This document shows positions 35,317-46,214 of a DNA stretch of 64,000 nucleotides, piece after piece. A program made the position numbers and the translations under genes. This DNA comes from Streptomyces sp. DH12 (GTDB lineage Bacteria; Actinomycetota; Actinomycetes; Streptomycetales; Streptomycetaceae): the NCBI RefSeq assembly GCF_020873895.1, contig NZ_JAHWGT010000018.1, forward strand, positions 1 to 64,000, written 5' to 3'. Numbering within the stretch: position 1 is the first letter of the stretch; the number at the start of each line of letters is the position of its first letter. Below the pieces are notes generated by a model. The model was not told where the DNA came from and did not search any database. It was given only the letters and a program-made list of their open reading frames with translations.

Positions 35317-35856
35317 TCAGTCCCGCAGAGCGTTGAAGCGGCCGTGGTGGTACAGGAGGGGACGGCCCGCGCGGGCCGCGGGGTCGCCGCCGACGACCTC
35401 CGCGACGACGATGCGGTGGTCCCCCGCCGGGACGCGGCCCACGATCCGGCACACCAGCCACACCAGGACGCCCTCCAGCAGCGGGACGCCCTCGGGCCCG
35501 GTCCGCCAGCGGGTCGGGGCGGCGAAGCGGTCGGCGCCGCTGCGCGCGAACGTCGCGGCCAACTCGTGCTGCTGTTCGCCGAGCAGGTGCACGCCGACGT
35601 GGGTGGCCGCGGAGACGGCGGGCCAGCTCGACGACCCGGTGCCGATGCCGAACGACAGCAGCGGCGGGTCGGCGGAGACGGAGGTGAGGGAGCTGGCGGT
35701 GAACCCGACGGGCCCGCCGTGCGCCGCGCCGCCCGGGGCGGTGACCACCGCGACGCCCGCGGCGTGCCGGCGGAAGGCGGAGCGCAGCAGCTCCGGCCCG
35801 CCGGCGTCGGCGGGCGCGGCGGATCGGGCGGGGGCGGCGGGTGCGGAGGTGGCCAT
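35317..35856 (-). CDS. Flavin reductase-like FMN-binding protein
   Basis: The 179-residue protein is a flavin_Reduct split-barrel (HpaC/SsuE-like): FRRHAAGVAVVTA, GFTASSLTSVSADPPLLSFGIG with the FMN-binding Ser/Thr loop, VHLLGEQQHELAATFA and VAEVVGGDPAARAGRPLLYHHGRF. Such proteins supply reduced FMN to two-component monooxygenases. It is preceded by a short peptide gene resembling the cysteine-type leader peptides found ahead of sulfur-assimilation genes, so a link to organosulfur use is inferred. AAGGA lies eight bases before the ATG. Confidence 0.87.
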   Translation of the reverse strand: MATSAPAAPARSAAPADAGGPELLRSAFRRHAAGVAVVTAPGGAAHGGPVGFTASSLTSVSADPPLLSFGIGTGSSSWPAVSAATHVGVHLLGEQQHELAATFARSGADRFAAPTRWRTGPEGVPLLEGVLVWLVCRIVGRVPAGDHRIVVAEVVGGDPAARAGRPLLYHHGRFNALRD

Positions 35857-35908
35857 GGAGTTGTCCTTCTGCGTCAGGCGTGCGTGCCGGTCGGCGGTCC
35901 GTCGTCGA

Positions 35909-35989
35909 TCAGACACCGGGACAGAGCGCGCTCGCGTTGCGGGCGAGGTCGACGTGGACCCGCCCGTGGAGAAGGAGTTCGTACGCCAC
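35909..35989 (-). CDS. Short leader peptide (HVDLxRxxSALC type) ahead of the flavin reductase
   Basis: A 26-residue frame reads VAYELLLHGR-VHVDLARNASALCP-GV. The R-x-HVDL-x-R-x-x-S-A-x-C pattern matches actinobacterial putative leader peptides that precede sulfur and cysteine genes and are thought to sense cysteine or its tRNA while being translated. A -35/-10 pair (TTGACG, 18 bases, CAGGCT) ends six bases before the GTG, so the message is leaderless. The stop lies 52 bases before the flavin reductase ATG, the usual distance for attenuation-type control. The function is inferred from the family resemblance. Confidence 0.75.
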   Translation of the reverse strand: MAYELLLHGRVHVDLARNASALCPGV

Positions 35990-35995
35990 GGCGCC

Positions 35996-36025
35996 AGCCT
36001 GACGAGCGTCGTCCGCCGCCGTCAA
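35996..36025 (-). promoter_or_regulatory. Promoter of the leader peptide / flavin reductase unit
   Basis: On the minus strand TTGACG (36020-36025) and CAGGCT (35996-36001) are separated by 18 bases. The implied start coincides with the GTG of the leader peptide at 35989. Confidence 0.7.
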
Positions 36026-36051
36026 GGCCGCGCGGGGCAATGGGACGCGCA

Positions 36052-36480
36052 TCACGGCCGGTCAGCGGGGTAGGCGGGGTCCGCCGGGGCCCCGGCGGGT
36101 TCGGGTGGCGTGTCGGTGGGTACGTCGAGGGCGCGGCCCAGCGCCGCGATCACGTCGGCCCGCCGCGGCTGCCCGGCGCCCCGGCGCACGACGCGGCCGG
36201 CGGCGTCCAGGACGAGCACGGTGGGAGTGGCGGTGACACCAAGCGCGCGGACGAGGGCGAGGTCGCGCTCGGCGTCCACCTCGACGTGCGCGACCCCCGG
36301 GACCATGCCCGCCACGTCGGCGAGGATCCGGCGGGTCGCCCGGCAGGGCTGGCAGAAGGCCGTCGAGAAGTGCACGAGCGTGGCCCGCTCCCCCAGGGGG
36401 GAGCCCAACTCCGCCGGGCCCAGGGCCCGGTCGTCGGGTGCCCCTCCGCCGTGCTCCCGCGCGTCGCCGCCCACTGCCAC
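36052..36480 (-). CDS. Thioredoxin-family protein
   Basis: This 142-residue thioredoxin fold has active-site Cys43-Gln-Pro-Cys46 in STAFCQPCRATRRIL, the cis-Pro loop ATPTVLVLD, and a Pro-rich C-terminus. The CQPC centre differs from canonical CGPC and should change the redox potential. There is no signal peptide, so it is cytoplasmic. The start is a GTG; a second in-frame GTG two codons later is an alternative. It is divergent from the acyltransferase gene. Confidence 0.85.
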   Translation of the reverse strand: MAVGGDAREHGGGAPDDRALGPAELGSPLGERATLVHFSTAFCQPCRATRRILADVAGMVPGVAHVEVDAERDLALVRALGVTATPTVLVLDAAGRVVRRGAGQPRRADVIAALGRALDVPTDTPPEPAGAPADPAYPADRP

Positions 36481-36667
36481 CGTGCCCGCCTCCGTCGTGT
36501 CGTTCCGCCCCGTACAGGTCCGTACAGCTCCCGTGCGGCCGGGCGGATTCCCGCGGTCTCCCCGCGCGGCGGGGACGTGACGAGTATCTCGCCCGGTTTA
36601 CGGTCCTTGACGCCCGTCCGGGCTGGCCTGGGCGCTGCTCATGGGGCAGCATCGGCCCCGGGCCGAA

Positions 36668-36687
36668 AACCTACGGCTGCGTAACTT
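36668..36687. promoter_or_regulatory. Candidate operator upstream of the acyltransferase gene
   Basis: AACCTACG-GCTG-CGTAACTT is an imperfect palindrome (TACG/CGTA core with flanking AA/TT) about 50 bases before the acyltransferase start. Related ACCTACGG-type palindromes are bound by TetR-family lipid regulators in actinomycetes; this link is inference. Confidence 0.35.
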
Positions 36688-36738
36688 CCGCCGGGAGAAC
36701 CCTCCCCGGACGTGGATGAAGAGAAGGGTGTTCTCCAG

Positions 36739-37452
36739 ATGGCAGAACTCGTCTATCGGCCGGTCGTCGGCGCCGCGCTCACGATGTTCAAGGCGCTCGA
36801 CCTCAAGATCGACGTTCAGGGTTCGGAGAACATCCCCCGCACCGGCGGCGCGGTGCTGGTCAGCAACCACATCAGCTACCTCGACTTCATCTTCACCGGC
36901 CTCGCGGCGCTCCCCCAGAAGCGCCTGGTCCGGTTCATGGCCAAGGACTCGGTGTTCCGCCACCGGATCTCCGGGCCGCTGATGCGGGGCATGAAGCACA
37001 TCCCGGTCGACCGGGAGCAGGGCGAGGCGGCCTACCGGCACGCCCTGGACTCGCTGCGCTCCGGCGAGATCGTGGGCGTGTTCCCGGAGGCGACCATCTC
37101 GCAGTCGTTCACGCTGAAGGGCTTCAAGTCGGGTGCGGCGCGGCTGGCGCAGGAGGCCGGCGTGCCGTTGATCCCGATGGCGCTGTGGGGGACGCAGCGG
37201 CTGTGGACCAAGGGGCGCCCGCGCAACTTCAAGCGCAGCCACATCCCGGTGACGATCCGCGTCGGCGCGCCCATGGAGGCCCCGTCCGACCAGTACGCCG
37301 GGGCCCTCACCCGACGGCTGCGCGAACGGGTGCAGGAGCTGCTGGAGGCGGCGCAGCGCGCCTATCCGGTGCGCCCCCGGGACGCGGAGGACACCTGGTG
37401 GATCCCGGCGCACCTCGGCGGCACGGCGCCCTCCCCGGCGGAGCTGCGCTAG
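36739..37452 (+). CDS. 1-acyl-sn-glycerol-3-phosphate acyltransferase (PlsC-like)
   Basis: The 237-residue protein has the acyltransferase NHxSYxD box (His44, Asp49), RFMAKDSVFRH, PVDREQGEAAY and the phosphate-binding FPEATIS motif, then PLIPMALWGTQRLW. It transfers an acyl chain to lysophosphatidic acid in phospholipid synthesis at the cytoplasmic membrane. ATG 36739 was chosen because AGAAGGG lies about ten bases upstream; GTG 36712 would add nine residues. The gene ends 34 bases before an exceptionally strong terminator. Confidence 0.9.
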   Translation: MAELVYRPVVGAALTMFKALDLKIDVQGSENIPRTGGAVLVSNHISYLDFIFTGLAALPQKRLVRFMAKDSVFRHRISGPLMRGMKHIPVDREQGEAAYRHALDSLRSGEIVGVFPEATISQSFTLKGFKSGAARLAQEAGVPLIPMALWGTQRLWTKGRPRNFKRSHIPVTIRVGAPMEAPSDQYAGALTRRLRERVQELLEAAQRAYPVRPRDAEDTWWIPAHLGGTAPSPAELR

Positions 37453-37486
37453 CCACCCCGGCGCGACCGCACGACCGCACGACGGG

Positions 37487-37528
37487 AGCGGCCGGCCGGG
37501 ACGTCATGTGACGTCCCGGCCGGCCGCT
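37487..37528 (+). terminator. Very strong terminator hairpin after the acyltransferase gene
   Basis: A perfect 20-bp inverted repeat with a two-base loop starts 35 bases after the stop codon and is followed by TTCG. It also shields the acyltransferase from the convergent lyase operon. Confidence 0.85.
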
Positions 37529-37551
37529 TTCGTCGTACCGGGGGAAGGCAC

Positions 37552-37629
37552 GGGTCGTGTCCGGTGAGCAGCGCCGTCCGCCCGGAGGGCAGGGGCCGGG
37601 CGGGACTCCCCCGACGAGACACCCCCTAG
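37552..37629. mobile_element. CTAG-bounded miniature element 1 (internally deleted)
   Basis: About 78 bases share their left part with the 180-bp element at 48916 (GTGTCCGG near the end, then AGCGCCGTC, a CCCGGAGGGCAGGGGCC block and GCGGGACT). The right end, CCGACGAGACACCCCCTAG, matches the end of the element at 59222. The left CTAG is lost. The right CTAG (37626-37629) provides the TAG stop of the beta-eliminating lyase gene. It encodes nothing. It looks like a decayed MITE. Confidence 0.7.
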
Positions 37630-38705
37630 CGGGCCATCTCCTCCTTCAGTGCCAGGACGAACGCGTCCACGTCGTCCTCCGTGGTGTCGAAGGAGCACAT
37701 CCAGCGCACGTCGCCGGCCGCCTCGTTCCAGAAGTAGAACCGGAAGCGCTGCTGGAGGCGGAGCGTCGCCTCGTGCGGCAGCCGCGCGAAGACGGCGTTG
37801 GCCTGGACGGGGTGGAGGATCTCCACGCCGTCGACCGCGCGGACGCCCTCGGCGAGCCGCTGCGCCATGGCGTTGGCGTGCCGGGCGTTGCGCAGCCACA
37901 GGTCCTTGGAGAGCAGCGCCTCGAACTGCACCGACAGGAAGCGCATCTTCGAGGCGAGCTGCATGGACATCTTGCGCAGGTGCTTCATGTGCCGGCCGGC
38001 GTCCGGGTCGAGGACGACGACGGCCTCGCCGAAGAGCATGCCGTTCTTGGTACCGCCGAGCGACAGCACGTCCACGCCGACGGCGTTGGTGAACGCGCGC
38101 ATCGGCACGTTCAGCGAGGCGGCCGCGTTGGCCAGCCGCGCGCCGTCGACGTGCACCTTCATGCCCAGCCCGTGGGCGTGCTCGACGATCGCCCGCATCT
38201 CGTCGGGCGTGTAGACGGTGCCCAGCTCGCTGTTCTGGGCGAGGGACACCACCTGCGGCATGGCCCGGTGCTCGTCGTCCCAGCCGAACGCCTGCCGGTC
38301 GATCAGCTCGGGGGTGAGCTTGCCGTCCGGCGTGGGCACGGTGAGCAGCTTGAGCCCCGCCATGCGCTCGGGCGCGCCGCCTTCGTCCACGTTGATGTGG
38401 GCGCTCTCGGCGCAGATCACCGCGCCCCACCGGTCGGTGAGCGCCTGGAGGGCGGTGACGTTGGCGCCGGTGCCGTTGAACACCGGGAACGCCTCGGCGG
38501 TGGGGCCGAAGTGGCTGTGGATGACCCGCTGGAGGTGGTCGGTGTACTCGTCCTCGCCGTACGCCACCTGGTGGCCGCCGTTGGCCAGGGCTATCGCCGC
38601 CAGGATCTCCGGGTGGACCCCGGCGTAGTTGTCGCTGGCGAAGCCGCGCACCGACGGGTCGTGGTGGCGGCGCGCGTCGGTACGGGTCGGGAGGGCCGGG
38701 GTCAC
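37626..38705 (-). CDS. Beta-eliminating lyase / L-threonine aldolase-family PLP enzyme
   Basis: This 359-residue fold-type I PLP enzyme has FASDNYAGVHPEILAAI, FPVFNGTGANVTAL, the aspartate HVDGARLANAA and the Schiff-base lysine in SLGGTKNGMLFG. Low-specificity threonine aldolases cleave L-threonine to glycine and acetaldehyde; the adjacent genes leave the natural substrate open. Its GTG overlaps the TGA of the upstream SDR gene by four bases (GTGA), so it is the last gene of a DUF6421-SDR-lyase operon. The TAG stop lies within the terminal CTAG of a miniature element. Confidence 0.88.
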   Translation of the reverse strand: MTPALPTRTDARRHHDPSVRGFASDNYAGVHPEILAAIALANGGHQVAYGEDEYTDHLQRVIHSHFGPTAEAFPVFNGTGANVTALQALTDRWGAVICAESAHINVDEGGAPERMAGLKLLTVPTPDGKLTPELIDRQAFGWDDEHRAMPQVVSLAQNSELGTVYTPDEMRAIVEHAHGLGMKVHVDGARLANAAASLNVPMRAFTNAVGVDVLSLGGTKNGMLFGEAVVVLDPDAGRHMKHLRKMSMQLASKMRFLSVQFEALLSKDLWLRNARHANAMAQRLAEGVRAVDGVEILHPVQANAVFARLPHEATLRLQQRFRFYFWNEAAGDVRWMCSFDTTEDDVDAFVLALKEEMAR

Positions 38706-39460
38706 GGCTTGGGGGTCAGCCACAGGCGCTGTCCATTCACATCCTGGGCGGGCCGGTCCCAGACGCCGGCGATGGCATCGGCCAGGTCCGTGACGTCGGT
38801 GAAGCCCGCGAACTTCGCGTTCGGGCGCTCGGCGCGCATCGCGTCGTGCACCAGTGCCTTGATCACCAGGATCGTAGCCGCGGCCGTCGGGCCGTCCTCG
38901 CCGCCCGCCTTGCGGAAGGCGTCGCCGAGGGCGAGGGTCCACGCCTCGGCGGCGGCCTTGGCGGCGGCGTACGCGGCGTTGCCCTCGGTGGGGCTGCTGG
39001 CCCCGGACTGGCTGACGAGGACGTACCGGCCGCGGTCGCTGCGCCGCAGCGCCTCGTGGAAGGCGAGGGAGGTGTGCTGCACGGTGCGGACGAGGAGCTT
39101 GTCCAGCACGTCCCAGTCGGCGAGGTCGGTGTCGGCGAAGGTCTTCCCGCCGCGCCAGCCGCCGACGAGGTGGACGAGTCCGTCGATCCGCCCGAACTCC
39201 TCCTCGGTGCGCGCCGCCCAGGCGCGGGTGGCCGCCGGGTCGAGCAGGTCGACGGTCTCGCCGGCGACGGCGGCGTCGCCGTGCGCGGAGCGGGCCGCGT
39301 CGACGGCGTCCGCGAGGCGGCCGGCGTCGGCGTCGGCGGCGACGACGGTCGCGCCGGCGGCGGCGAGCCGCAGTACGGCGGCGCGCCCGGCCGGGCCGGC
39401 CGCCCCGGCGACCGCGACGACGGCTCCGTCGAGCGCCGCGCCGTTCCCGTCAGTGGTCAT
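38702..39460 (-). CDS. Short-chain dehydrogenase/reductase
   Basis: This 252-residue SDR has a glycine-rich loop VAGAAGPAGRAAVLRLA (about 17-33), an acidic VVAADADAGRL for cofactor selection, a VHLVGGWRGG strand in place of NNAG, and the catalytic set SQSGASS...YAAAK. The nonstandard NNAG replacement is notable. It probably oxidises or reduces an alcohol/ketone next to the substrates of the flanking enzymes. It starts 62 bases after the DUF6421-like gene and overlaps the lyase gene by GTGA. Confidence 0.87.
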   Translation of the reverse strand: MTTDGNGAALDGAVVAVAGAAGPAGRAAVLRLAAAGATVVAADADAGRLADAVDAARSAHGDAAVAGETVDLLDPAATRAWAARTEEEFGRIDGLVHLVGGWRGGKTFADTDLADWDVLDKLLVRTVQHTSLAFHEALRRSDRGRYVLVSQSGASSPTEGNAAYAAAKAAAEAWTLALGDAFRKAGGEDGPTAAATILVIKALVHDAMRAERPNAKFAGFTDVTDLADAIAGVWDRPAQDVNGQRLWLTPKP

Positions 39461-39522
39461 GGTCCCTGCCTCCTGCGTCTGCGTTCCGGACGTCCCGGTC
39501 CTACCCTGCGTGCCGTCCGCGC

Positions 39523-40920
39523 TCACGCGGCGGTCCCCTCGACGTCCGCGGCGGTGATGCCCTTGGTGGAGGCGATCACGGACTTCAGCTTCTTGGCGAG
39601 GGCCTCGTAGAACATGCTGAGCGGGAACTCGTCCGGCAGCACGTCGTCGACGAGCCGGCGCGGCGGCTGGGTCACGTCCAGCGCGTCGGGGCCCTTGGCC
39701 CAGCGGGAGCCGGGGTGCGGGGCAAGGTAGGTGGAGACGAAGTCGTACGCGGCGAACCAGTGGACCAGCTTGGGCCGGTCGATGCCGTCGCGGTAGAGCT
39801 GCTCGATCTCGCCGCAGAGCCGGTTGGTGACCTCGGGCGCGCGCCGCCAGTCGATGTGGAGGGTGTTGTCGGTCCAGCGGATCACGTCGTGCTTGTGCAG
39901 GTACGCGAAGAGCAGCTGGCCGCCGAGGCCGTCGTAGTTGCGCACGCGGTCGCCGGTGACCGGGAAGCGGAACATCCGGTCGAAGAGCACGGCGTACTGG
40001 ACGTCGCGGCCGTGGGGGTGGCCCTCGGCCTCCAGTCGCACGGCCTCCTTGAAGGCGGTGAGGTCGCAGCGCAGCTCCTCCAGGCCGTACATCCAGAACG
40101 GCTGGCGCTGCTTGATCATGAACGGGTCGAAGGGCAGGTCGCCGTGGCTGTGGGCGCGGTCGTGGACCATGTCCCACAGGACGAACGCCTGCTCGCAGCG
40201 CGCCTGGTCTCCGAGCATCCGGCGGATGTCCTCGGGCAGCTCCACGCCCAGGACCTCGACGGCGGCCTCGGTGACGCGGCGGAAGCGGGCGGCCTCGCGG
40301 TCGCAGAAGATGCCGCCCCAGGTGAACCGCTCCGGCGCCTCGCGCACGGCGACGGTCTCGGGGAAGAGGACGGCGGAGTTGGTGTCGTAGCCGGCGGTGA
40401 AGTCCTCGAAGGTGATGCCGCAGAAGAGCGGGTTGTCGTAGCGGGTGGCCTCCAGCTCGGCGAGCCACTCGGGCCAGACCATCCGCAAAACGACCGCCTC
40501 GAGGTTGCGGTCCGGGTTGCCGTTCTGCGTGTACATGGGGAAGACCACGAGGTGCTGGCGGCCGTCCACGCGCTCGGCGGCGGGCTGGAAGGCCAGCAGG
40601 GAGTCCAGGAAGTCCGGCACGCCGTAGCCGCCGGCGGCCCACTTGCGCAGGTCGGCGAGGAGGGCGCGGTGGTAGTCGGCGCCGTGCGGCAGGAGCGGGG
40701 ACAGCTCCCCGACGGCCGCCGTGATCCGGTCGAGCGCGGTGTCGGCGTCCGCGCGGGCCGGGGCGTCCTCGGCGTCGAAGTCGATGGAACCGTCCGCGGA
40801 CTGCCATCCGCGGATCTCCTCCACGGCATTCTTGAGCCGGGCCCAGGCAGGGTGGTCGACCACCCTCGGGTCGGTGGACAGGGCTCCACCGGCTACGTCC
40901 TGCACAAGAATTTCCGTCAT
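39523..40920 (-). CDS. DUF6421-like conserved protein of unknown function
   Basis: The 465-residue protein is rich in conserved aromatic and acidic positions: FPMYTQNGNPDRNLEAVV, NPLFCGITFEDFTAGYDTNS, VLWDMVHDRAHSHGDLPFDPF and FMIKQRQPFWMYGLEELRCDL. The HDRAHSHGDLPF stretch looks like a metal- or catalytic-site candidate. From memory this corresponds to DUF6421 (unverified). There is no signal peptide and no membrane segment. GGAGGAAG precedes the ATG closely. As first gene of an operon with an SDR and a PLP lyase, it probably belongs to one small metabolic pathway that is not described to my knowledge. Confidence 0.8.
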   Translation of the reverse strand: MTEILVQDVAGGALSTDPRVVDHPAWARLKNAVEEIRGWQSADGSIDFDAEDAPARADADTALDRITAAVGELSPLLPHGADYHRALLADLRKWAAGGYGVPDFLDSLLAFQPAAERVDGRQHLVVFPMYTQNGNPDRNLEAVVLRMVWPEWLAELEATRYDNPLFCGITFEDFTAGYDTNSAVLFPETVAVREAPERFTWGGIFCDREAARFRRVTEAAVEVLGVELPEDIRRMLGDQARCEQAFVLWDMVHDRAHSHGDLPFDPFMIKQRQPFWMYGLEELRCDLTAFKEAVRLEAEGHPHGRDVQYAVLFDRMFRFPVTGDRVRNYDGLGGQLLFAYLHKHDVIRWTDNTLHIDWRRAPEVTNRLCGEIEQLYRDGIDRPKLVHWFAAYDFVSTYLAPHPGSRWAKGPDALDVTQPPRRLVDDVLPDEFPLSMFYEALAKKLKSVIASTKGITAADVEGTAA

Positions 40921-41242
40921 TTCACTTCCTCCACAGGAGAACCTCGCGTCAAGGCACCGTATACATCCGCGGATACCCGCCACAAGGGGCGCTGACGTAA
41001 ATTATCCTGCCCGACCCCCCTTGAGACCGCCAATTTTCCCGTTCGAGGCGGCCGGGGCGCTCGGTTCGGTCGCGGGCCGACGGGCGGTGGACGGCCGGGC
41101 CGGCGACGGGGTCGGGAACGGGCCGGGTCGGACCGTCTCCCGCAGGGAGGCTTCCACCACGCAGCCGGGCGATTACGCTGCGAACGGGCCGCGCGGGCAG
41201 CCGATCCGCGCGGGATCCGCCGTCGACGGAAGCGAGAGAACC
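40921..41242. other. Divergent intergenic region
   Basis: These 322 bases separate the DUF6421-like operon from the glycerophosphodiesterase gene. No gene is seen. The stretch 40965-41040 is comparatively AT-rich (GTAAATTATCC, CAATTTTCCCG), and ATTACGCT near 41171 could be part of a -10 for the plus-strand gene. No clear palindromic operator was found. Confidence 0.45.
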
Positions 41243-41926
41243 TTGAGTTTCCTCACCATCGGTCATCGCGGAGTGATGGGCGTCGAGCCCGAGAACACCC
41301 TGAGGTCCTTCGTCCGCGCGGAGCGTGCGGGCATGGACGCCATCGAACTGGACCTGCACCTGAGCAAGGACGGCGCGCTCGTCGTCATGCACGACGCCGA
41401 GGTGGACCGCACCACGGACGGGAGCGGGCCGGTCGCCGAGCTGACCCTCGCCGAGCTGCGCGGCCTCGACGCCGGGCGGGGCGAGCGCGTCCCGGTCCTC
41501 GACGAGGTGCTGGCGGCGGTGCGCTCGCCGATCCAGGCGGAGATCAAGGACGTGGCCGCCGCCCGGGTCCTGGCCGAGCTGATGCTCCGCCGCGACCTGG
41601 CGGACCGCGTCGAGGTGTCGTCGTTCCACGACGAGGCCGTCGCCGAGGTGGGCCGCCTGGTGCCGGGGGCGCGGACGGTCCTGGTCGCCGAGGAGTGGGG
41701 CCCGGACATCGCCGAGCGCGCCCGCGCGGCCGGCGCGGGCGCGCTGGCGCTGGACATCCGCCGCCTCGACCTGGAGACGGCGGACCTGGCCCGCGCCGCC
41801 GGACTGCGGCTCATCGGCTGGGTCGTCAACACCCCTCAGCACCTGCGGCTGGCCCGCGCCCTGGAGCTGGACGGGGTGACGACGGACTACCCGGAGATCC
41901 GGCGCACCGGGCGCTTCCTCGCCTGA
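41243..41926 (+). CDS. Glycerophosphodiester phosphodiesterase
   Basis: This 227-residue GDPD TIM barrel begins LSFLTIGHRGVMGVEPENTLRSF with the catalytic GHRG and EN(T) residues, then AIELDLHLSKDGALVVMHDAEVDRTT with the metal-binding Glu/Asp and second catalytic His. It hydrolyses glycerophosphodiesters to glycerol-3-phosphate and an alcohol. There is no signal peptide, so it acts in the cytoplasm on imported or turnover products. A TTG start is proposed, with GAGAG just upstream. The length is typical of short bacterial GDPDs. Confidence 0.9.
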   Translation: MSFLTIGHRGVMGVEPENTLRSFVRAERAGMDAIELDLHLSKDGALVVMHDAEVDRTTDGSGPVAELTLAELRGLDAGRGERVPVLDEVLAAVRSPIQAEIKDVAAARVLAELMLRRDLADRVEVSSFHDEAVAEVGRLVPGARTVLVAEEWGPDIAERARAAGAGALALDIRRLDLETADLARAAGLRLIGWVVNTPQHLRLARALELDGVTTDYPEIRRTGRFLA

Positions 41927-42127
41927 CGCACCGGCGCCCGCCCGACCCGCCGCACAGCACCGCCATCCGCACCAGCCCCGTCCCGCGACCCGGCGCGGAG
42001 CCGCCGCCGGGTCGCCGCCGCCTCCGCACCGTGCGCCCTTCCGCCCCGCCCCCTTCCGTCCCCGCCCCTCCCTCCCTCGTCCCGCCGCTCCCCCGCCATA
42101 CCTCGGGCCCCTCCCGCCCCAGGTGTA

Positions 42128-42141
42128 ACCGGCATGCCGGT
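42128..42141. promoter_or_regulatory. Perfect palindrome upstream of the ClpC-like gene
   Basis: ACCGGCATGCCGGT is a perfect 14-bp palindrome about 90 bases before the start codon, in a 305-base region that otherwise holds no gene. It is not a ClgR or HspR consensus as I know them. It is a candidate operator; the regulator is unknown. Confidence 0.4.
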
Positions 42142-42231
42142 GGGAACCCGCGTGCTGGATTCTGCCGGTGCCGCCGGCGGGGTCCCGAGAGGACAGGGAC
42201 GCACACGGACGGACGCGACAGGGGCGGTCAC

Positions 42232-44851
<2,620 letters not shown>

Positions 44852-44868
<17 letters not shown>

Positions 44869-45400
44869 CCAGCAGCTCGAAGCACAGGTCGGGCCGGCGC
44901 GGCACGCCGAAGCGCTCGTCGCCGTACGGGAACGGGCTGGTGCGGCCCGTACGGCGGTAGCCGCGCCGCTCGTACCAGGCGATGAGCTCCTCGCGCACCG
45001 AGATGACCGTCATGTGCATCTCGCGTGCGCCCCACTCGTCGCGGGCCAGCCGCTCGGCCTCGCCGAGGACCCGCCGGCCGAGCCCGCCGCCCTGGAGGCC
45101 GGGGCGGACGGCGAACATGCCGAAGTACGCGGTGTCCCCGCGCTGTTCGAGCTGGCAGCAGGCGACGAGGTCGCCGCCGCGCTCGGTCAGCAGCAGCCGC
45201 GAGCCGGGTGCCGCGATGACCTGGCGCACGCCCTCGGGGTCGGTGCGCTGCCCGTCCAGGATGTCGGCCTCCGTGGTCCAGCCCGCCCGGCTGGCGTCAC
45301 CTCGGTAGGCGGACTCGACGAGGGCGACGAGCGCGGGGACGTCCGCCTCGACGGCGTCGCGGAAGGTCTCCGGTGCGTCCTGGAGCGGTGCGGTGTCCAT
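44852..45400 (-). CDS. GNAT-family N-acetyltransferase
   Basis: The 182-residue protein has an acetyl-CoA-binding motif A: FAVRPGLQGGGLGRRVLGEAERLA, matching the R/Q-x-x-G-x-G/A pattern, and a C-terminal WYERRGYRRTGRTSPFPYGDERFGVPRRPDL typical of GNATs annotated as amino-group acetylators. The substrate is unknown. Its stop lies inside the last codons of the opposite-strand clp gene. The ATG start is closely preceded by CTCACG on the complementary side with weak ribosome-site quality (GAGACCGCTCACG). Confidence 0.87.
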
Positions 45401-45548
45401 CGTGAGCGGTCTCCCCTCGGTGCGCGGTTCGCCCGCCGAGCCTAACGCGCCCCCGCGCAAGCCTCTGCGCCCGCGTACGCCCCGCCCGCGGCGGGCATCG
45501 TCCCGACAGCCGTGTCCGTTCCGGCCCGGGTCGAGCCAGGGGGTGGCC

Positions 45549-46214
45549 GTGGACCTGTCCGCTGTGGCGCAGTGGCTGCTGGTGGCGGTGTGCGGGGTGG
45601 CGGGCCTCTCCTGCCTGGCACGGGCGGTGCGGTCGGCGGCGGCCCGCCGCGCGGGGGCGGGCGGCGAGGCCGTCATGGCTCTGGGCATGGCGACGATGGC
45701 GGTGCCGGCGGCGGTCCTCCCCCCGCCGCGGTGGGCGTGGGCGGGGTACGCGGCGGTGTTCGGTGCGGCGGCGGCGCGGGCCCTGTGGAGGATGGCGATG
45801 GGCATGGGCCGCGGGCCCGGCCGGTACGCCCACCACCTGGTCGGGTCGGTGGCGATGGTCTACATGGCGGTGCCGGTCGCCGCGCCGGCGGCCGTGGCGG
45901 GCGCGGCGCACCACGCGGGGCACGCGGGCGGCGGCCTGCCCGCGGTGACGGGTGCGCTGCTGGCGTACCACGCGGTGTGGGCCCTGCGCGCGGGGACGCG
46001 GCTGGTGCCCCCGGAGGCGCAGCCCGTGGAGGCGCAGGCCGTGGAGGCCCAGGCCGTGGACGCGCCCCGCCCGCTCGCCCTCCCGGCGGCGGGCCGCGGT
46101 GCCGGGCACGTGGCGGTGACCGGTGGGGGGCGGGAGGCCGACGCGTCAGGGGTGGTGCAGGCGTGCCGGATCGTGACGGCGGTCGCCATGGTGGCGATGC
46201 TCGGCGCCGGATGA
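45549..46214 (+). CDS. DUF5134-domain membrane protein
   Basis: The 221-residue protein has about six hydrophobic segments with MALGMATMAVPAAV, HHLVGSVAMVYM and AHHAGHAGG, matching the DUF5134 pattern with conserved His and Met residues that might bind copper. A tandem VEAQA repeat (about residues 157-172) comes from an 18-bp DNA repeat. GTG with AGGGGG upstream was selected. In actinomycetes DUF5134 genes often neighbour M56 peptidases, as here. Confidence 0.8.
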   Translation: MDLSAVAQWLLVAVCGVAGLSCLARAVRSAAARRAGAGGEAVMALGMATMAVPAAVLPPPRWAWAGYAAVFGAAAARALWRMAMGMGRGPGRYAHHLVGSVAMVYMAVPVAAPAAVAGAAHHAGHAGGGLPAVTGALLAYHAVWALRAGTRLVPPEAQPVEAQAVEAQAVDAPRPLALPAAGRGAGHVAVTGGGREADASGVVQACRIVTAVAMVAMLGAG

